DNA from: Gemmatimonadales bacterium
GTDB taxonomy: Bacteria; Gemmatimonadota; Gemmatimonadetes; Gemmatimonadales; GWC2-71-9
Direction: 5' to 3'
Assembly: GCA_013812695.1 (NCBI GenBank)
Contig: JACCSZ010000148.1
Coordinates: 1-7,073 of the forward strand
DNA: 7,073 nucleotides
Part shown: in pieces, positions 1 through 6,249 of the stretch
Layout of the letters: every line of letters starts with the position of its first letter
Numbering within the stretch: position 1 is the stretch's first letter
Translations under genes and position numbers: made by a program
Notes under the pieces: generated by a model
The model's input: the letters and a program-made list of their open reading frames with translations, nothing else
Database searches by the model: none
What the model was told of the DNA's origin: nothing

Positions 1-896
1 CCCACCAGGCCCGCGAGCACCCGCCACGCGTCGGCCCACGCGCCGCCCACGAACACGAGCGTGACCGCCCCACCGGCTGGCACCTGACCGGTCCACCGGC
101 GGAAGCTGCGACCCTCGATGACCTGACTGTCGGCGAGCGCGAGCGTGCCGCCGCTCACCCGCACGTCCCGCTCCTCGACCAGCAGATTGACCGGCGATCC
201 GCCAGAGCCGACCGGGAACTCGATCCGCCCGCGCCGCGGTACGACGGCGTACTCGAGTGAGAGCTGCTTCTGTCCCGGCGCCAGCGGCGCCAGCACCTCG
301 ACGGTGTCGCCCTGGCGCACGATCGCGTCGGGCGAGAGGTCGCTCTCGCCGACCTCCATCCCGCCGGCGCCTGCGGGAAGCGTCACCGTCCACGACGGAT
401 GCGCCGAGTCGGGCGCCACGCGGGCGAGGCGACCGTCGTTCCGGAGCACGATCAGGTCGAGCACCGACCGCGCGCCTCCCGCGCCCGACCGGGGCACCAC
501 GATGTGCCGCGCCTCGACGGCCACCGGCGTCGTGCTCGACGTGTCGTAGGCGAGGAGCCGGATGGCTGTGTCGGGCCGCTCGGGGTTGGTGTGTACCGGC
601 GGGGAGAAGTACTCGATCCCGCCGTACCGCGCGCTGAGGAGGTAGAGCGCGGCGGTGTCCGCCCGAAAGCGAAAGCGGAATCGCCCGCGCGCGTCGGCGA
701 CGGTGGAGTCGATCGGACCTTGCACGCTCCGGCCGACGCGGTGCAGCAGCACGCGGGCACCGGGTACCGCGATGGTGTCGGCGGCGCGGGGGACGACGAC
801 CCGGCCGGCGGCGAGGGCGGCTTGCTGGGCGGCGAGCGAAGGTGGGACGACTGTGAAGACGGCGAGGACGGTGAGGACTGAGAGGGAACGCCTCAC
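1..896 (-). CDS. Secreted carboxypeptidase-regulatory-like protein, partial (C-terminus beyond window)
   Basis: The reading frame opens with GTG at 896-894, immediately after the stop codon of the DUF151 gene, and stays open for 298 codons to the window edge. Residues 1-23 look like a Sec signal peptide: Arg-Arg near the start, a hydrophobic core (LSVLTVLAVFTVV), then a likely cleavage region SLAAQQ. Residues about 30-100 (GRVVV...PGARVLLHRV...DARGRFRF...YLLSARYGGIEYFSPPV) resemble the beta-sandwich CarboxypepD_reg/transthyretin-like fold that recurs in exported proteins. The rest is beta-rich with repeated Pro/Gly-Gly turns and no catalytic motif I recognise. The visible part ends in a hydrophobic stretch (WRVLAGLVG), which could begin a C-terminal membrane anchor. 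No strong Shine-Dalgarno precedes the GTG, so translation may be coupled to the upstream gene. The signal peptide supports the start and the frame. Function is unknown; a periplasmic or membrane-anchored structural or assembly role is inference. Confidence 0.75.
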   Translation of the reverse strand, partial: MRRSLSVLTVLAVFTVVPPSLAAQQAALAAGRVVVPRAADTIAVPGARVLLHRVGRSVQGPIDSTVADARGRFRFRFRADTAALYLLSARYGGIEYFSPPVHTNPERPDTAIRLLAYDTSSTTPVAVEARHIVVPRSGAGGARSVLDLIVLRNDGRLARVAPDSAHPSWTVTLPAGAGGMEVGESDLSPDAIVRQGDTVEVLAPLAPGQKQLSLEYAVVPRRGRIEFPVGSGGSPVNLLVEERDVRVSGGTLALADSQVIEGRSFRRWTGQVPAGGAVTLVFVGGAWADAWRVLAGLV

Positions 897-1388
897 CTAC
901 GGATTGAACTTCCCGAAGTCCTGCGGATCCATCCGCTCGAGATATTCCTTGAGCTTGTCGGCCTCGAGCGACGGATTGGGCGAGGGCTCGTCGGCCTCGA
1001 CGCCGCTCTGGTCGAGGAGCTGGTCGCTGGTGAAAATCGGCGCGCGCATGCGGAGGGCGAGGGCGATGCTGTCCGATGGGCGGGCGTCCACCTGAAACAC
1101 GTGGTCGTCGCGCCGGATGAGCAGCTCGGCGAAATACGTGTTCTCCTTGACGGCGCTGATCACCACGCGCCGAAGATCGCCACCGAGCCCTACCAGAATC
1201 TGCTTGAGCAGATCGTGCGTCAGCGGCCGCTGCGCCTTCATGCCCTGCAATTCCATCGCGATCGCGCTCGCCTCGGCCGGCCCGATCCAGATGGGCAACA
1301 CGCGCGACCCCTCCTTTTCGCGGAGGATGACGACGGGGGTGTTCGTCGTCCGGTCCAGGCCGAGGTGGGCCACCGTCAATTCGATCAT
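897..1388 (-). CDS. DUF151 / bifunctional nuclease (BFN) domain protein
   Basis: This 163-residue protein has the typical length and layout of the DUF151/BFN family. The N-terminal half carries the family pattern VVILREKEGSRVLPIWIGPAEA (about residues 19-40), then AIAMELQG, then RPLTHDLL (54-61). The strongest signature is VDARPSDSIALALR (100-113). The tail from about residue 130 is acidic and Pro/Ser-rich, ending in a short charged helix. Plant members have been reported with DNase and RNase activity; the role of most bacterial members is unsettled, so the nuclease name should be treated as a family label. No signal peptide or membrane segment is seen, so a cytoplasmic location is likely. 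The ATG at 1388 is preceded by AGGA seven bases upstream. The gene follows ahcY after a 129-base gap with an inverted repeat, and its stop codon directly touches the GTG start of the next gene, so these two are almost certainly cotranscribed. Confidence 0.93.
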   Translation of the reverse strand: MIELTVAHLGLDRTTNTPVVILREKEGSRVLPIWIGPAEASAIAMELQGMKAQRPLTHDLLKQILVGLGGDLRRVVISAVKENTYFAELLIRRDDHVFQVDARPSDSIALALRMRAPIFTSDQLLDQSGVEADEPSPNPSLEADKLKEYLERMDPQDFGKFNP

Positions 1389-1395
1389 GCGCGAA

Positions 1396-1399
1396 TCCT
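1396..1399 (-). promoter_or_regulatory. Ribosome binding site of the DUF151 gene
   Basis: On the minus strand AGGA lies seven bases before the ATG at 1388 (context TAGGATTCGCGC then ATG). This supports the chosen start, which also matches the usual family N-terminus (MIELTV). Confidence 0.6.
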
Positions 1400-1406
1400 A
1401 GTCCCG

Positions 1407-1495
1407 GTTGCACCACGAGGCACGGAAGGCACGGAGCGCACTACGACAAGTTGGCCTCTGTGCTCCCCGTGCTCTCTGTGCCTCCGTGGTGAAAC
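1407..1495. repeat. Large imperfect inverted repeat between ahcY and the DUF151 gene
   Basis: The left arm (about 1407-1441, core CACCACGAGGCACGGAAGGC) and the reverse complement of the right arm (about 1460-1495, core CACCACGGAGGCACAGAGAG) match at about 29 of 35 aligned positions with one bulged base. The loop is about 18 bases. The arms are themselves built from a short tandem motif close to GGCACRGA. Similar GGAGGCACAGAG-type hairpin repeats are, from my general knowledge, scattered through many large environmental bacterial genomes. It fills most of the 129-base gap. Neither side has a run of T after the stem, so a classical intrinsic terminator is unlikely. It could be a REP-like or MITE-like element, or an mRNA-stabilising or processing hairpin between ahcY and the DUF151 gene. 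The rest of the gap (1389-1406 and 1496-1517) holds only the ribosome binding site and short linker. Confidence 0.85.
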
Positions 1496-1517
1496 AGCAG
1501 CCCGGCCGACAGCGGCG

Positions 1518-2861
1518 TCAGGTTCCCGCGTCCCAGCTCGCGAGGTACTCGACCTGCTCCGGCGTCAGGGCATCGATGCCGATGCCCATGCTCTGCAGCT
1601 TGAGGCGGGCGATCTCCTGGTCCACGGAGGCGGGCAGGCGGTGCACGGCCTTGGCGAGCGTCCGCCACTCCTTGGCGATGAGCTCGGCGGCCAGCGCCTG
1701 GTTGGCGAACGACATGTCCATGACGCTCGCGGGGTGGCCCTCCGCGGCGGCGAGATTGATCAGGCGGCCCTCACCGAGCACCATGACCCGCTTGCCCTTG
1801 ACCACGAACTCTTCGACCATGTGCCGGACCTCGCGCCGCTCCGAGCTGATCCCGGCGAGCCCCTCGAGGTCGAGCTCGACATTGAAGTGACCCGAGTTGG
1901 CCACGATCGCGCCGTCCTTCATGCGCGCGAAATGCTCGGGCCGCACCACGCGCAGGTTCCCCGTCAGGGTGACGAACAGGTCGCCCAGCGGCGCCGCGTC
2001 GGCCATCGGCATGACCTGGAAGCCGTCCATCCGCGCCTCGAGCGCGGGCAGCGGATCGACCTCGGTGACGATCACGTGGGCGCCGGCGCCCCGCGCGCGG
2101 CTGGCCACACCGCGCCCGCACCAGCCGTAGCCCGCCACCACGACCGTGCTGCCGGCGAGCAGCAGGTTGGTGGCGCGCACGATGCCGTCGAGCGTGCTCT
2201 GCCCGGTGCCGTAGCGGTTGTCGAACATGTGCTTCGTGCTCGAGTCGTTGACCGCGACGATCGGGAACTGAAGAATTCCCTCCTTGGCCATCGCCTTGAG
2301 GCGGATGACGCCCGTCGTCGTCTCCTCGGTCGAGCCGTGCACGTTCGCCACCAGCGCTTTGCGCTCGGCCTGGCTCAGCCCCTCGACCCACTTCCGGATC
2401 GGCGGCGCGAGGTCGTCGAGCCGGTTGAGCGAGATCATGTGGAGCGAGCCCACCAGGTCCGCGCCGTCGTCCTGCGTCATGTCGGGACCGAACGCCAGCG
2501 CCGAGGCGATGTGCCCGTAGTAGGTCTCGTGATCCTCGCCCTTGATCGCGTAGACGTGGACGCCGTGATCGCGCACGAGATGCGCCGCCACGTCGTCCTG
2601 CGTCGACAGCGGGTTCGAGGCGCATAACGCGATCTCGGCCCCAGCGGCCCGGAGCGTCGCCATCAGGTTGGCGGTTTCGGTGGTGACGTGCAGGCAGGCC
2701 GAGAGCCGTTGCCCCTTGAGCGGCTGCTCCCGGGCGAACCGGGCGCGGATCTGACGGAGCACCGGCATCGAGCGCTCCGACCACTCGGTGCGGCGCTTGC
2801 CCTCATCGGCCAGGGCGAGGTCTCGAACATCGTAATCGGCGGTGGCGGTCGAAGTGCTCAT
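1518..2861 (-). CDS. ahcY: S-adenosylhomocysteine hydrolase (adenosylhomocysteinase)
   Basis: This cytoplasmic enzyme hydrolyses S-adenosylhomocysteine reversibly to adenosine and homocysteine using a tightly bound NAD, removing a product that inhibits methyltransferases. The 447-residue protein shows the family's substrate motifs: CLHVTTETANL (H58, T60, E62), DDGADL (131-136), STEETTTG with E180, and NDSSTKHMFDNRYG with K210, D214 and N215. The NAD fold follows at VVAGYGWCGRG (241-251) with ITxVDP-like TEVDP (266-270). ANSGHFNVELD (H325) and EGRLINLAAAEGHP (364-377) complete the active site. The WCGRG version and the ending EYLASWDAGT are typical of archaeal/thermophile-type enzymes; the C-terminal Lys/Tyr tail (KPxxYRY) of the eukaryotic and many bacterial forms is absent. 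The open frame extends upstream over the end of metK, but ATG 2861 is chosen because GAGGAG lies just before it and homology begins soon after. It sits 34 bases after metK. Confidence 0.97.
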   Translation of the reverse strand: MSTSTATADYDVRDLALADEGKRRTEWSERSMPVLRQIRARFAREQPLKGQRLSACLHVTTETANLMATLRAAGAEIALCASNPLSTQDDVAAHLVRDHGVHVYAIKGEDHETYYGHIASALAFGPDMTQDDGADLVGSLHMISLNRLDDLAPPIRKWVEGLSQAERKALVANVHGSTEETTTGVIRLKAMAKEGILQFPIVAVNDSSTKHMFDNRYGTGQSTLDGIVRATNLLLAGSTVVVAGYGWCGRGVASRARGAGAHVIVTEVDPLPALEARMDGFQVMPMADAAPLGDLFVTLTGNLRVVRPEHFARMKDGAIVANSGHFNVELDLEGLAGISSERREVRHMVEEFVVKGKRVMVLGEGRLINLAAAEGHPASVMDMSFANQALAAELIAKEWRTLAKAVHRLPASVDQEIARLKLQSMGIGIDALTPEQVEYLASWDAGT

Positions 2862-2864
2862 TCG

Positions 2865-2870
2865 CTCCTC
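2865..2870 (-). promoter_or_regulatory. Ribosome binding site of ahcY
   Basis: GAGGAG on the minus strand lies three bases before ATG 2861. The spacing is short, but the match is strong and decides this start against the in-frame upstream extension that overlaps metK. Confidence 0.65.
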
Positions 2871-2895
2871 AGGGGTACTGTCGGCAGGGATGCGA

Positions 2896-4131
2896 CTATC
2901 GGGCGGCCGCGAGCAGCGCCTTGACCCGGTCGGTCTGCTCCCAGGTGAAAAAGTCGACCTTGTGGTGCTTGGTCCCGTCCTTGTAGACGCCGCTGAAGGG
3001 TTTCCGGCCGAAATGCCCGTACGCGGCGGTCCGACTGTAAATTGGCCGCTTGAGCTTGAGGGCGTCAATGATGCCTTTGGGCGTCAGGTCGAACACCTCG
3101 TCCACGAGCTTCTCGAGCCGCACGTCCGGCATGACCCCGGTGCCGAAGGTCTGCACCATGATCGATACCGGCCGGGCCACGCCGATGGCATACGCGATCT
3201 GGACCTCGCAGCGCCGGGCCAGCTTCGCTTCGACGATGTTCTTGGCCACCCACCGCGTCGCGTACGCCGCCGACCGGTCCACCTTGGAGGGATCCTTGCC
3301 GCTGAAGGCGCCGCCACCATGACGCGCCATTCCCCCGTACGTGTCCACGATGATCTTCCGCCCGGTGAGCCCCGCGTCTCCGTGCGGGCCCCCGATGACG
3401 AACCGGCCGGTGGGGTTGATCAGAAACTTGGTCCGCTGATGCTCGAGTCCCGCCTTTTCCAGGACGGGCTTGATGACGCCTTCGATGACGCCTTCCCGAA
3501 TGGTGGCCTGCGACAGTTGCCGGCTGCCGTTCCGCTCCGCGTGCTGGGTCGAGACGACGACGGTGCGTACTCCCACGGGCCGGTCGCCCTCGTATTCAAC
3601 CGACACCTGGGACTTGCCGTCCGGCCGGAGCCAGTCGAAACGCTCTTCGCCGTCGAGTCCCTTCCGCACCGCGGCCAGCCGCTCCGCGATCCGGTGGGCG
3701 AGCAGGATCGGCATCGGCATCCGCTCGCGGCTCTCGTTCGTGGCGTACCCGAACATCATGCCCTGGTCGCCCGCGCCCTGGGCTTTGTCGGCGTCGGCGT
3801 CCACGCCCATCGCGATGTCGGGCGACTGCCGGTCGATCGAGGTGAGCACCGCGCAGGTGCGGCCGTCCATGCCGTAGCTCGCGTCCGTGTACCCGATGGC
3901 CGAGACCGTCTGGCGCACCAGGTCCGGGATGTTCACGTACGTCCGGGTCGTGATTTCGCCGGCGACGACCGCCATCCCCGTGGTCACCAGGGTCTCGCAC
4001 GCCACGCGCCCCGCGGGATCCCGGGCTAGAATCGCGTCGAGGACCGCGTCGGAAATCTGATCCGCGACTTTGTCCGGGTGGCCCTCGGTGACCGATTCGG
4101 AGGTGAAGACGTGACGCTTGGGCGCGGCCAT
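2896..4131 (-). CDS. metK: S-adenosylmethionine synthetase (methionine adenosyltransferase)
   Basis: MetK joins methionine and ATP to give SAM, releasing phosphate and pyrophosphate; it is a cytoplasmic Mg/K-dependent enzyme, normally a homotetramer. The 411-residue protein starts with the canonical FTSESVTEGHPDKVADQISD (9-28), holding E12, H18, D20 and K21 of the ATP/metal site. Family signature 1 GAGDQGMMFGYA is at 119-130, the PTGRFVIGGPHGDAGLTGRK loop at 240-259, and signature 2 GGGAFSGKDPSKVDRSAAY at 272-290. The C-terminus has about 15 extra residues (KPFSGVYKDGTKHHKVD, about 377-393) before the usual FTWEQTD end, making it longer than the roughly 384-residue E. coli enzyme. ATG 4131 is chosen because homology begins at residue 7; the open frame runs much further upstream only as a chance frame across ptsI. 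No clear Shine-Dalgarno is seen and no SAM riboswitch fits in the 41-base gap after ptsI. It is followed by ahcY in the same cycle. Confidence 0.98.
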   Translation of the reverse strand: MAAPKRHVFTSESVTEGHPDKVADQISDAVLDAILARDPAGRVACETLVTTGMAVVAGEITTRTYVNIPDLVRQTVSAIGYTDASYGMDGRTCAVLTSIDRQSPDIAMGVDADADKAQGAGDQGMMFGYATNESRERMPMPILLAHRIAERLAAVRKGLDGEERFDWLRPDGKSQVSVEYEGDRPVGVRTVVVSTQHAERNGSRQLSQATIREGVIEGVIKPVLEKAGLEHQRTKFLINPTGRFVIGGPHGDAGLTGRKIIVDTYGGMARHGGGAFSGKDPSKVDRSAAYATRWVAKNIVEAKLARRCEVQIAYAIGVARPVSIMVQTFGTGVMPDVRLEKLVDEVFDLTPKGIIDALKLKRPIYSRTAAYGHFGRKPFSGVYKDGTKHHKVDFFTWEQTDRVKALLAAAR

Positions 4132-4172
4132 CAGTCGCGTGTCCGTGGTTGGAGGAAGGAGCCTGACGATGC

Positions 4173-5981
4173 CTAGAGGGTCTGGCCGGGTGGCAAGGTA
4201 CCCACGCGCCTCTGGCCGGGCAACGCCGAATTCGGGTCGAGGAGACGCACGTCGAGGTACTCGCCGACCACGCTTCTGAGGGTCTCCGTCACGTCCTCCG
4301 CGGAGGCGGCGGCCAGCGCCGACTCCGCCGCCCTGGCCGCGGCCGGTTCGGGCACGGTCCGCACCACCCACTTGACCAGCGGCAGCGCCGGTGGCGAGAC
4401 GCTGAGCCGGTCGTAGCCCAGGCCGAGCAACAGGACGGCGCTGAGGGATTCCGAGGCCATCTCGCCGCAGACGCTGACCGGGATGCCCGCCGCGCGCCCG
4501 ACCTGCAGCACCTGGTGAAGCTGCCGGACGATCGAGGGGTGGTGTGGCGTGAACCGATCCGCCAGACGCGCGTTGCCCCGGTCGATCGCCAGGGTGTACT
4601 GCGTCAGGTCGTTGGTGCCGATGCTGAAGAACGCGCTGACCTCGGCCAGCCGGTCGGCGATCAGGACGGCGGCCGGCGTCTCGATCATCACGCCGATCGG
4701 GACCGACTCGGCGGCGTGGATGCCCGAGCGCCGGAGCGACTCGCCCTCCTCGAGTACGATGGCGCGGGTCTGCTCGACCTCTTCGACCAGCGTGACCAGC
4801 GGCAGCATGAGCTGGACGTCGCGGTCGGCGGCGGCCCGGAGCACCGCGCGGATCTGAGGCCGGAAGACTTCGGGCTCGTCCAGACAGACGCGGATCGATC
4901 GCCAGCCCAGGAACGGATTGGCTTCCACCGGCGCCTTGAACGCCGCGGGGAACTTGTCGCCGCCGAGGTCGTACGACCGGATGATGATCGTGTGGCCACG
5001 GAAGGCGGCGGCGACGCGCCGGAAGTAGTCCGCCTGCTCGGTTTCGCTCGGCAGGGTGGCGCGTCCCGTGAGCAGGAACTCGGTGCGCAGGAGCCCCACC
5101 CCCTGGGCGCCCATGCGGACCGCGGTCTCGATCTCTTCGGGCAGGTCGACGTTGCCCATCAACAGGATCGGGCTGCCGCCGGGGGTCATGGCGGGCGAAT
5201 CGACCACGGCCTCGAGCTGGAGCTCGAGGCGGTGCCGCCGGCTCACCTGGGTCTTGGCGTCGTCGAGCTCGTCCGGGGTCGGATCGAGCAGGATGGTGCC
5301 GGCCTGGCCGTCGAGCAGCAGCAGGGTTCCGGGCGGGATGGCCGCCAGCGCGCCGGCGGCTCCCATGACGGCCGGGATGCCGAGCGAGTGGGCGAGGATC
5401 GCGGCGTGCGCGGTGCGCGTCCCTTCCTCGCTGATGAGGCCGATGACGAGGTCGCGGTCGAGCTGCACGGTGAGCCCGGGTGAGAGCTCGTGCGCCACGA
5501 CGATCACCTGCTCGTCGGCGGGAATCGACCACAGCTCGTGCCCCGCCCCGCCCATCAGCCGGTTGAGCATCCGGAGCTGAATGGCGTGCAGGTCAGCCAG
5601 GCGCTCACGGAGGCGCGCGGCTCCGGACCACAGGTTCCGAAGCTCGAGCGCCTTGAACTCGTAGGCCGTCTCTGCGCTGAGCTGGTTGTTGCGGATCAGC
5701 GTCTCGACCGACGCCAGGAAATCCTCGTCCTGCACCATCAGGATCTGCGCGTCGAAGATCCGCGACTCCTCGGGCCCCGCCCGCTGCAGCACCCGTTCGC
5801 CGAGCTCCTGCAGATGCGAGACCACGTAGTCGACCGCTTCGCGCAGGCGGCGCAGCTCGGCGTCCACATGCTCGGGCTTGACGGCGCGGTCCGGCACCTC
5901 GGGAAAGTCCATGCGGACGATGAACGCGGGCGCGCAGACCACGCCGGGGGACACGCCGATGCCCCGCACCAGGTGCGTCAT
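4173..5981 (-). CDS. ptsI: PTS Enzyme I (phosphoenolpyruvate-protein phosphotransferase)
   Basis: Enzyme I takes the phosphoryl group from PEP onto a histidine and passes it to HPr, starting the PTS cascade in the cytoplasm. The 602-residue protein has all domains. The N-terminal part starts GIGVSPGVV and includes the helical HPr-binding region (about 30-145). The phospho-histidine loop GTRTAHAAILAHSLGIPAVMG (187-207) carries H192, equivalent to E. coli His189, though the usual Ser before the His is Ala. The PEP-binding barrel shows LLRTEFL (R298), RSYDLGGDKFP (335-345), FLGWRSIRVCLDEPEVFR (357-374), VMIETPAA (E434), FSIGTNDLTQYTLAIDRGN (N457, D458) and CGEMASE with the catalytic C505. About 25 residues extend beyond the normal family length at the C-terminus. 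ATG 5981 is chosen for its GGGGAG site and the canonical N-terminus. It begins one base after the HPr stop, so translation is probably coupled. Confidence 0.97.
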   Translation of the reverse strand: MTHLVRGIGVSPGVVCAPAFIVRMDFPEVPDRAVKPEHVDAELRRLREAVDYVVSHLQELGERVLQRAGPEESRIFDAQILMVQDEDFLASVETLIRNNQLSAETAYEFKALELRNLWSGAARLRERLADLHAIQLRMLNRLMGGAGHELWSIPADEQVIVVAHELSPGLTVQLDRDLVIGLISEEGTRTAHAAILAHSLGIPAVMGAAGALAAIPPGTLLLLDGQAGTILLDPTPDELDDAKTQVSRRHRLELQLEAVVDSPAMTPGGSPILLMGNVDLPEEIETAVRMGAQGVGLLRTEFLLTGRATLPSETEQADYFRRVAAAFRGHTIIIRSYDLGGDKFPAAFKAPVEANPFLGWRSIRVCLDEPEVFRPQIRAVLRAAADRDVQLMLPLVTLVEEVEQTRAIVLEEGESLRRSGIHAAESVPIGVMIETPAAVLIADRLAEVSAFFSIGTNDLTQYTLAIDRGNARLADRFTPHHPSIVRQLHQVLQVGRAAGIPVSVCGEMASESLSAVLLLGLGYDRLSVSPPALPLVKWVVRTVPEPAAARAAESALAAASAEDVTETLRSVVGEYLDVRLLDPNSALPGQRRVGTLPPGQTL

Positions 5982-5982
5982 G

Positions 5983-6249
5983 TCAGGGCTCCCCGAATCC
6001 GCTCGCCACGAGGTCGGCGAGCGCCTGCACCGCCTGCTCCGCGTCCGGACCATCGGCGCGGATCGTGATCGCGCTGCCGCACTCGGCGGCCAGCATCATC
6101 ACCCCCATGATGCTCTTGCCGTTCACGCCGACCCCGTCTTTGCCCAGCTCGATCTCGGCCGCGAAGGTGCTGGCCAGCCGCACGATGCGCGCGGCGGGCC
6201 GGGCATGCAGTCCCTCCTGGTTCACGATGGTCGCCTCTCGCTCGATCAC
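5983..6249 (-). CDS. ptsH: HPr phosphocarrier protein with His15 and Ser46 sites
   Basis: HPr carries phosphate from Enzyme I to the EIIA proteins. The GTG start at 6249 gives 88 residues, the normal family length, and places the active-site histidine exactly at H15 in NQEGLHARPAARIV. The second region, VGVNGKSIMGVMML (40-53), places serine at position 46 in a context closely like HPr of Firmicutes, where an HPr kinase/phosphorylase (HprK) phosphorylates it. This suggests, but does not show, that an hprK gene lies elsewhere in the genome. The GTG overlaps the TGA of the EIID gene (GTGA) and no good independent ribosome binding site is visible, so it is probably translated by coupling. The end of the gene carries the ribosome binding site of ptsI. 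With only PTS-type neighbours it likely serves the adjacent mannose-family EII, a regulatory role, or both. Confidence 0.95.
   Translation of the reverse strand: MIEREATIVNQEGLHARPAARIVRLASTFAAEIELGKDGVGVNGKSIMGVMMLAAECGSAITIRADGPDAEQAVQALADLVASGFGEP
5989..5994 (-). promoter_or_regulatory. Ribosome binding site of ptsI inside the HPr gene
   Basis: GGGGAG on the minus strand, seven bases before ATG 5981, overlaps the codons for the final Gly-Glu of HPr. It fixes the ptsI start against the longer in-frame extension and fits coupled translation (TGA, one base, ATG). Confidence 0.7.

Noticed and set aside
1407..1495. Intrinsic terminator after ahcY
   Set aside because: The hairpin is long and imperfect and no T-run follows on either strand; kept as a repeat instead.
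1389..1517. Promoter for the DUF151 gene in the gap after ahcY
   Set aside because: TAGGAT at 1396-1401 is -10-like, but it overlaps the ribosome binding site and has no matching -35 at proper distance.
1101..2627. 508-codon open frame on the plus strand opposite the DUF151 gene and ahcY
   Set aside because: Its product is rich in Arg, His, Asp and Val with no motif, and it mirrors two well-supported minus-strand genes; long antisense frames are expected at this GC content.
2862..3068. 69-codon N-terminal extension of AhcY over the metK 3' end
   Set aside because: It is Ser/Pro/Arg-rich without homology, and GAGGAG plus family alignment support ATG 2861.
2842..4029. 395-codon plus-strand open frame opposite metK
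   Set aside because: Lies almost wholly within the antisense of a canonical MetK and has low-complexity, codon-shadow composition.
4132..4172. SAM or SAH riboswitch before metK or ahcY
   Set aside because: The gaps (41 and 34 bases) are too short for known SAM riboswitch classes and show no convincing conserved core; an SAH-type element was looked for by eye and not seen.
4515..5483. 322-codon plus-strand open frame opposite ptsI
   Set aside because: Antisense shadow of Enzyme I; no domain or plausible ribosome binding site context.
4132..5532. Apparent 467-codon N-terminal extension that would fuse to MetK
   Set aside because: It is an alternative frame of ptsI, Arg/Pro/Ala-rich, while ptsI itself is fully conserved in the other frame; the real MetK begins at 4131.
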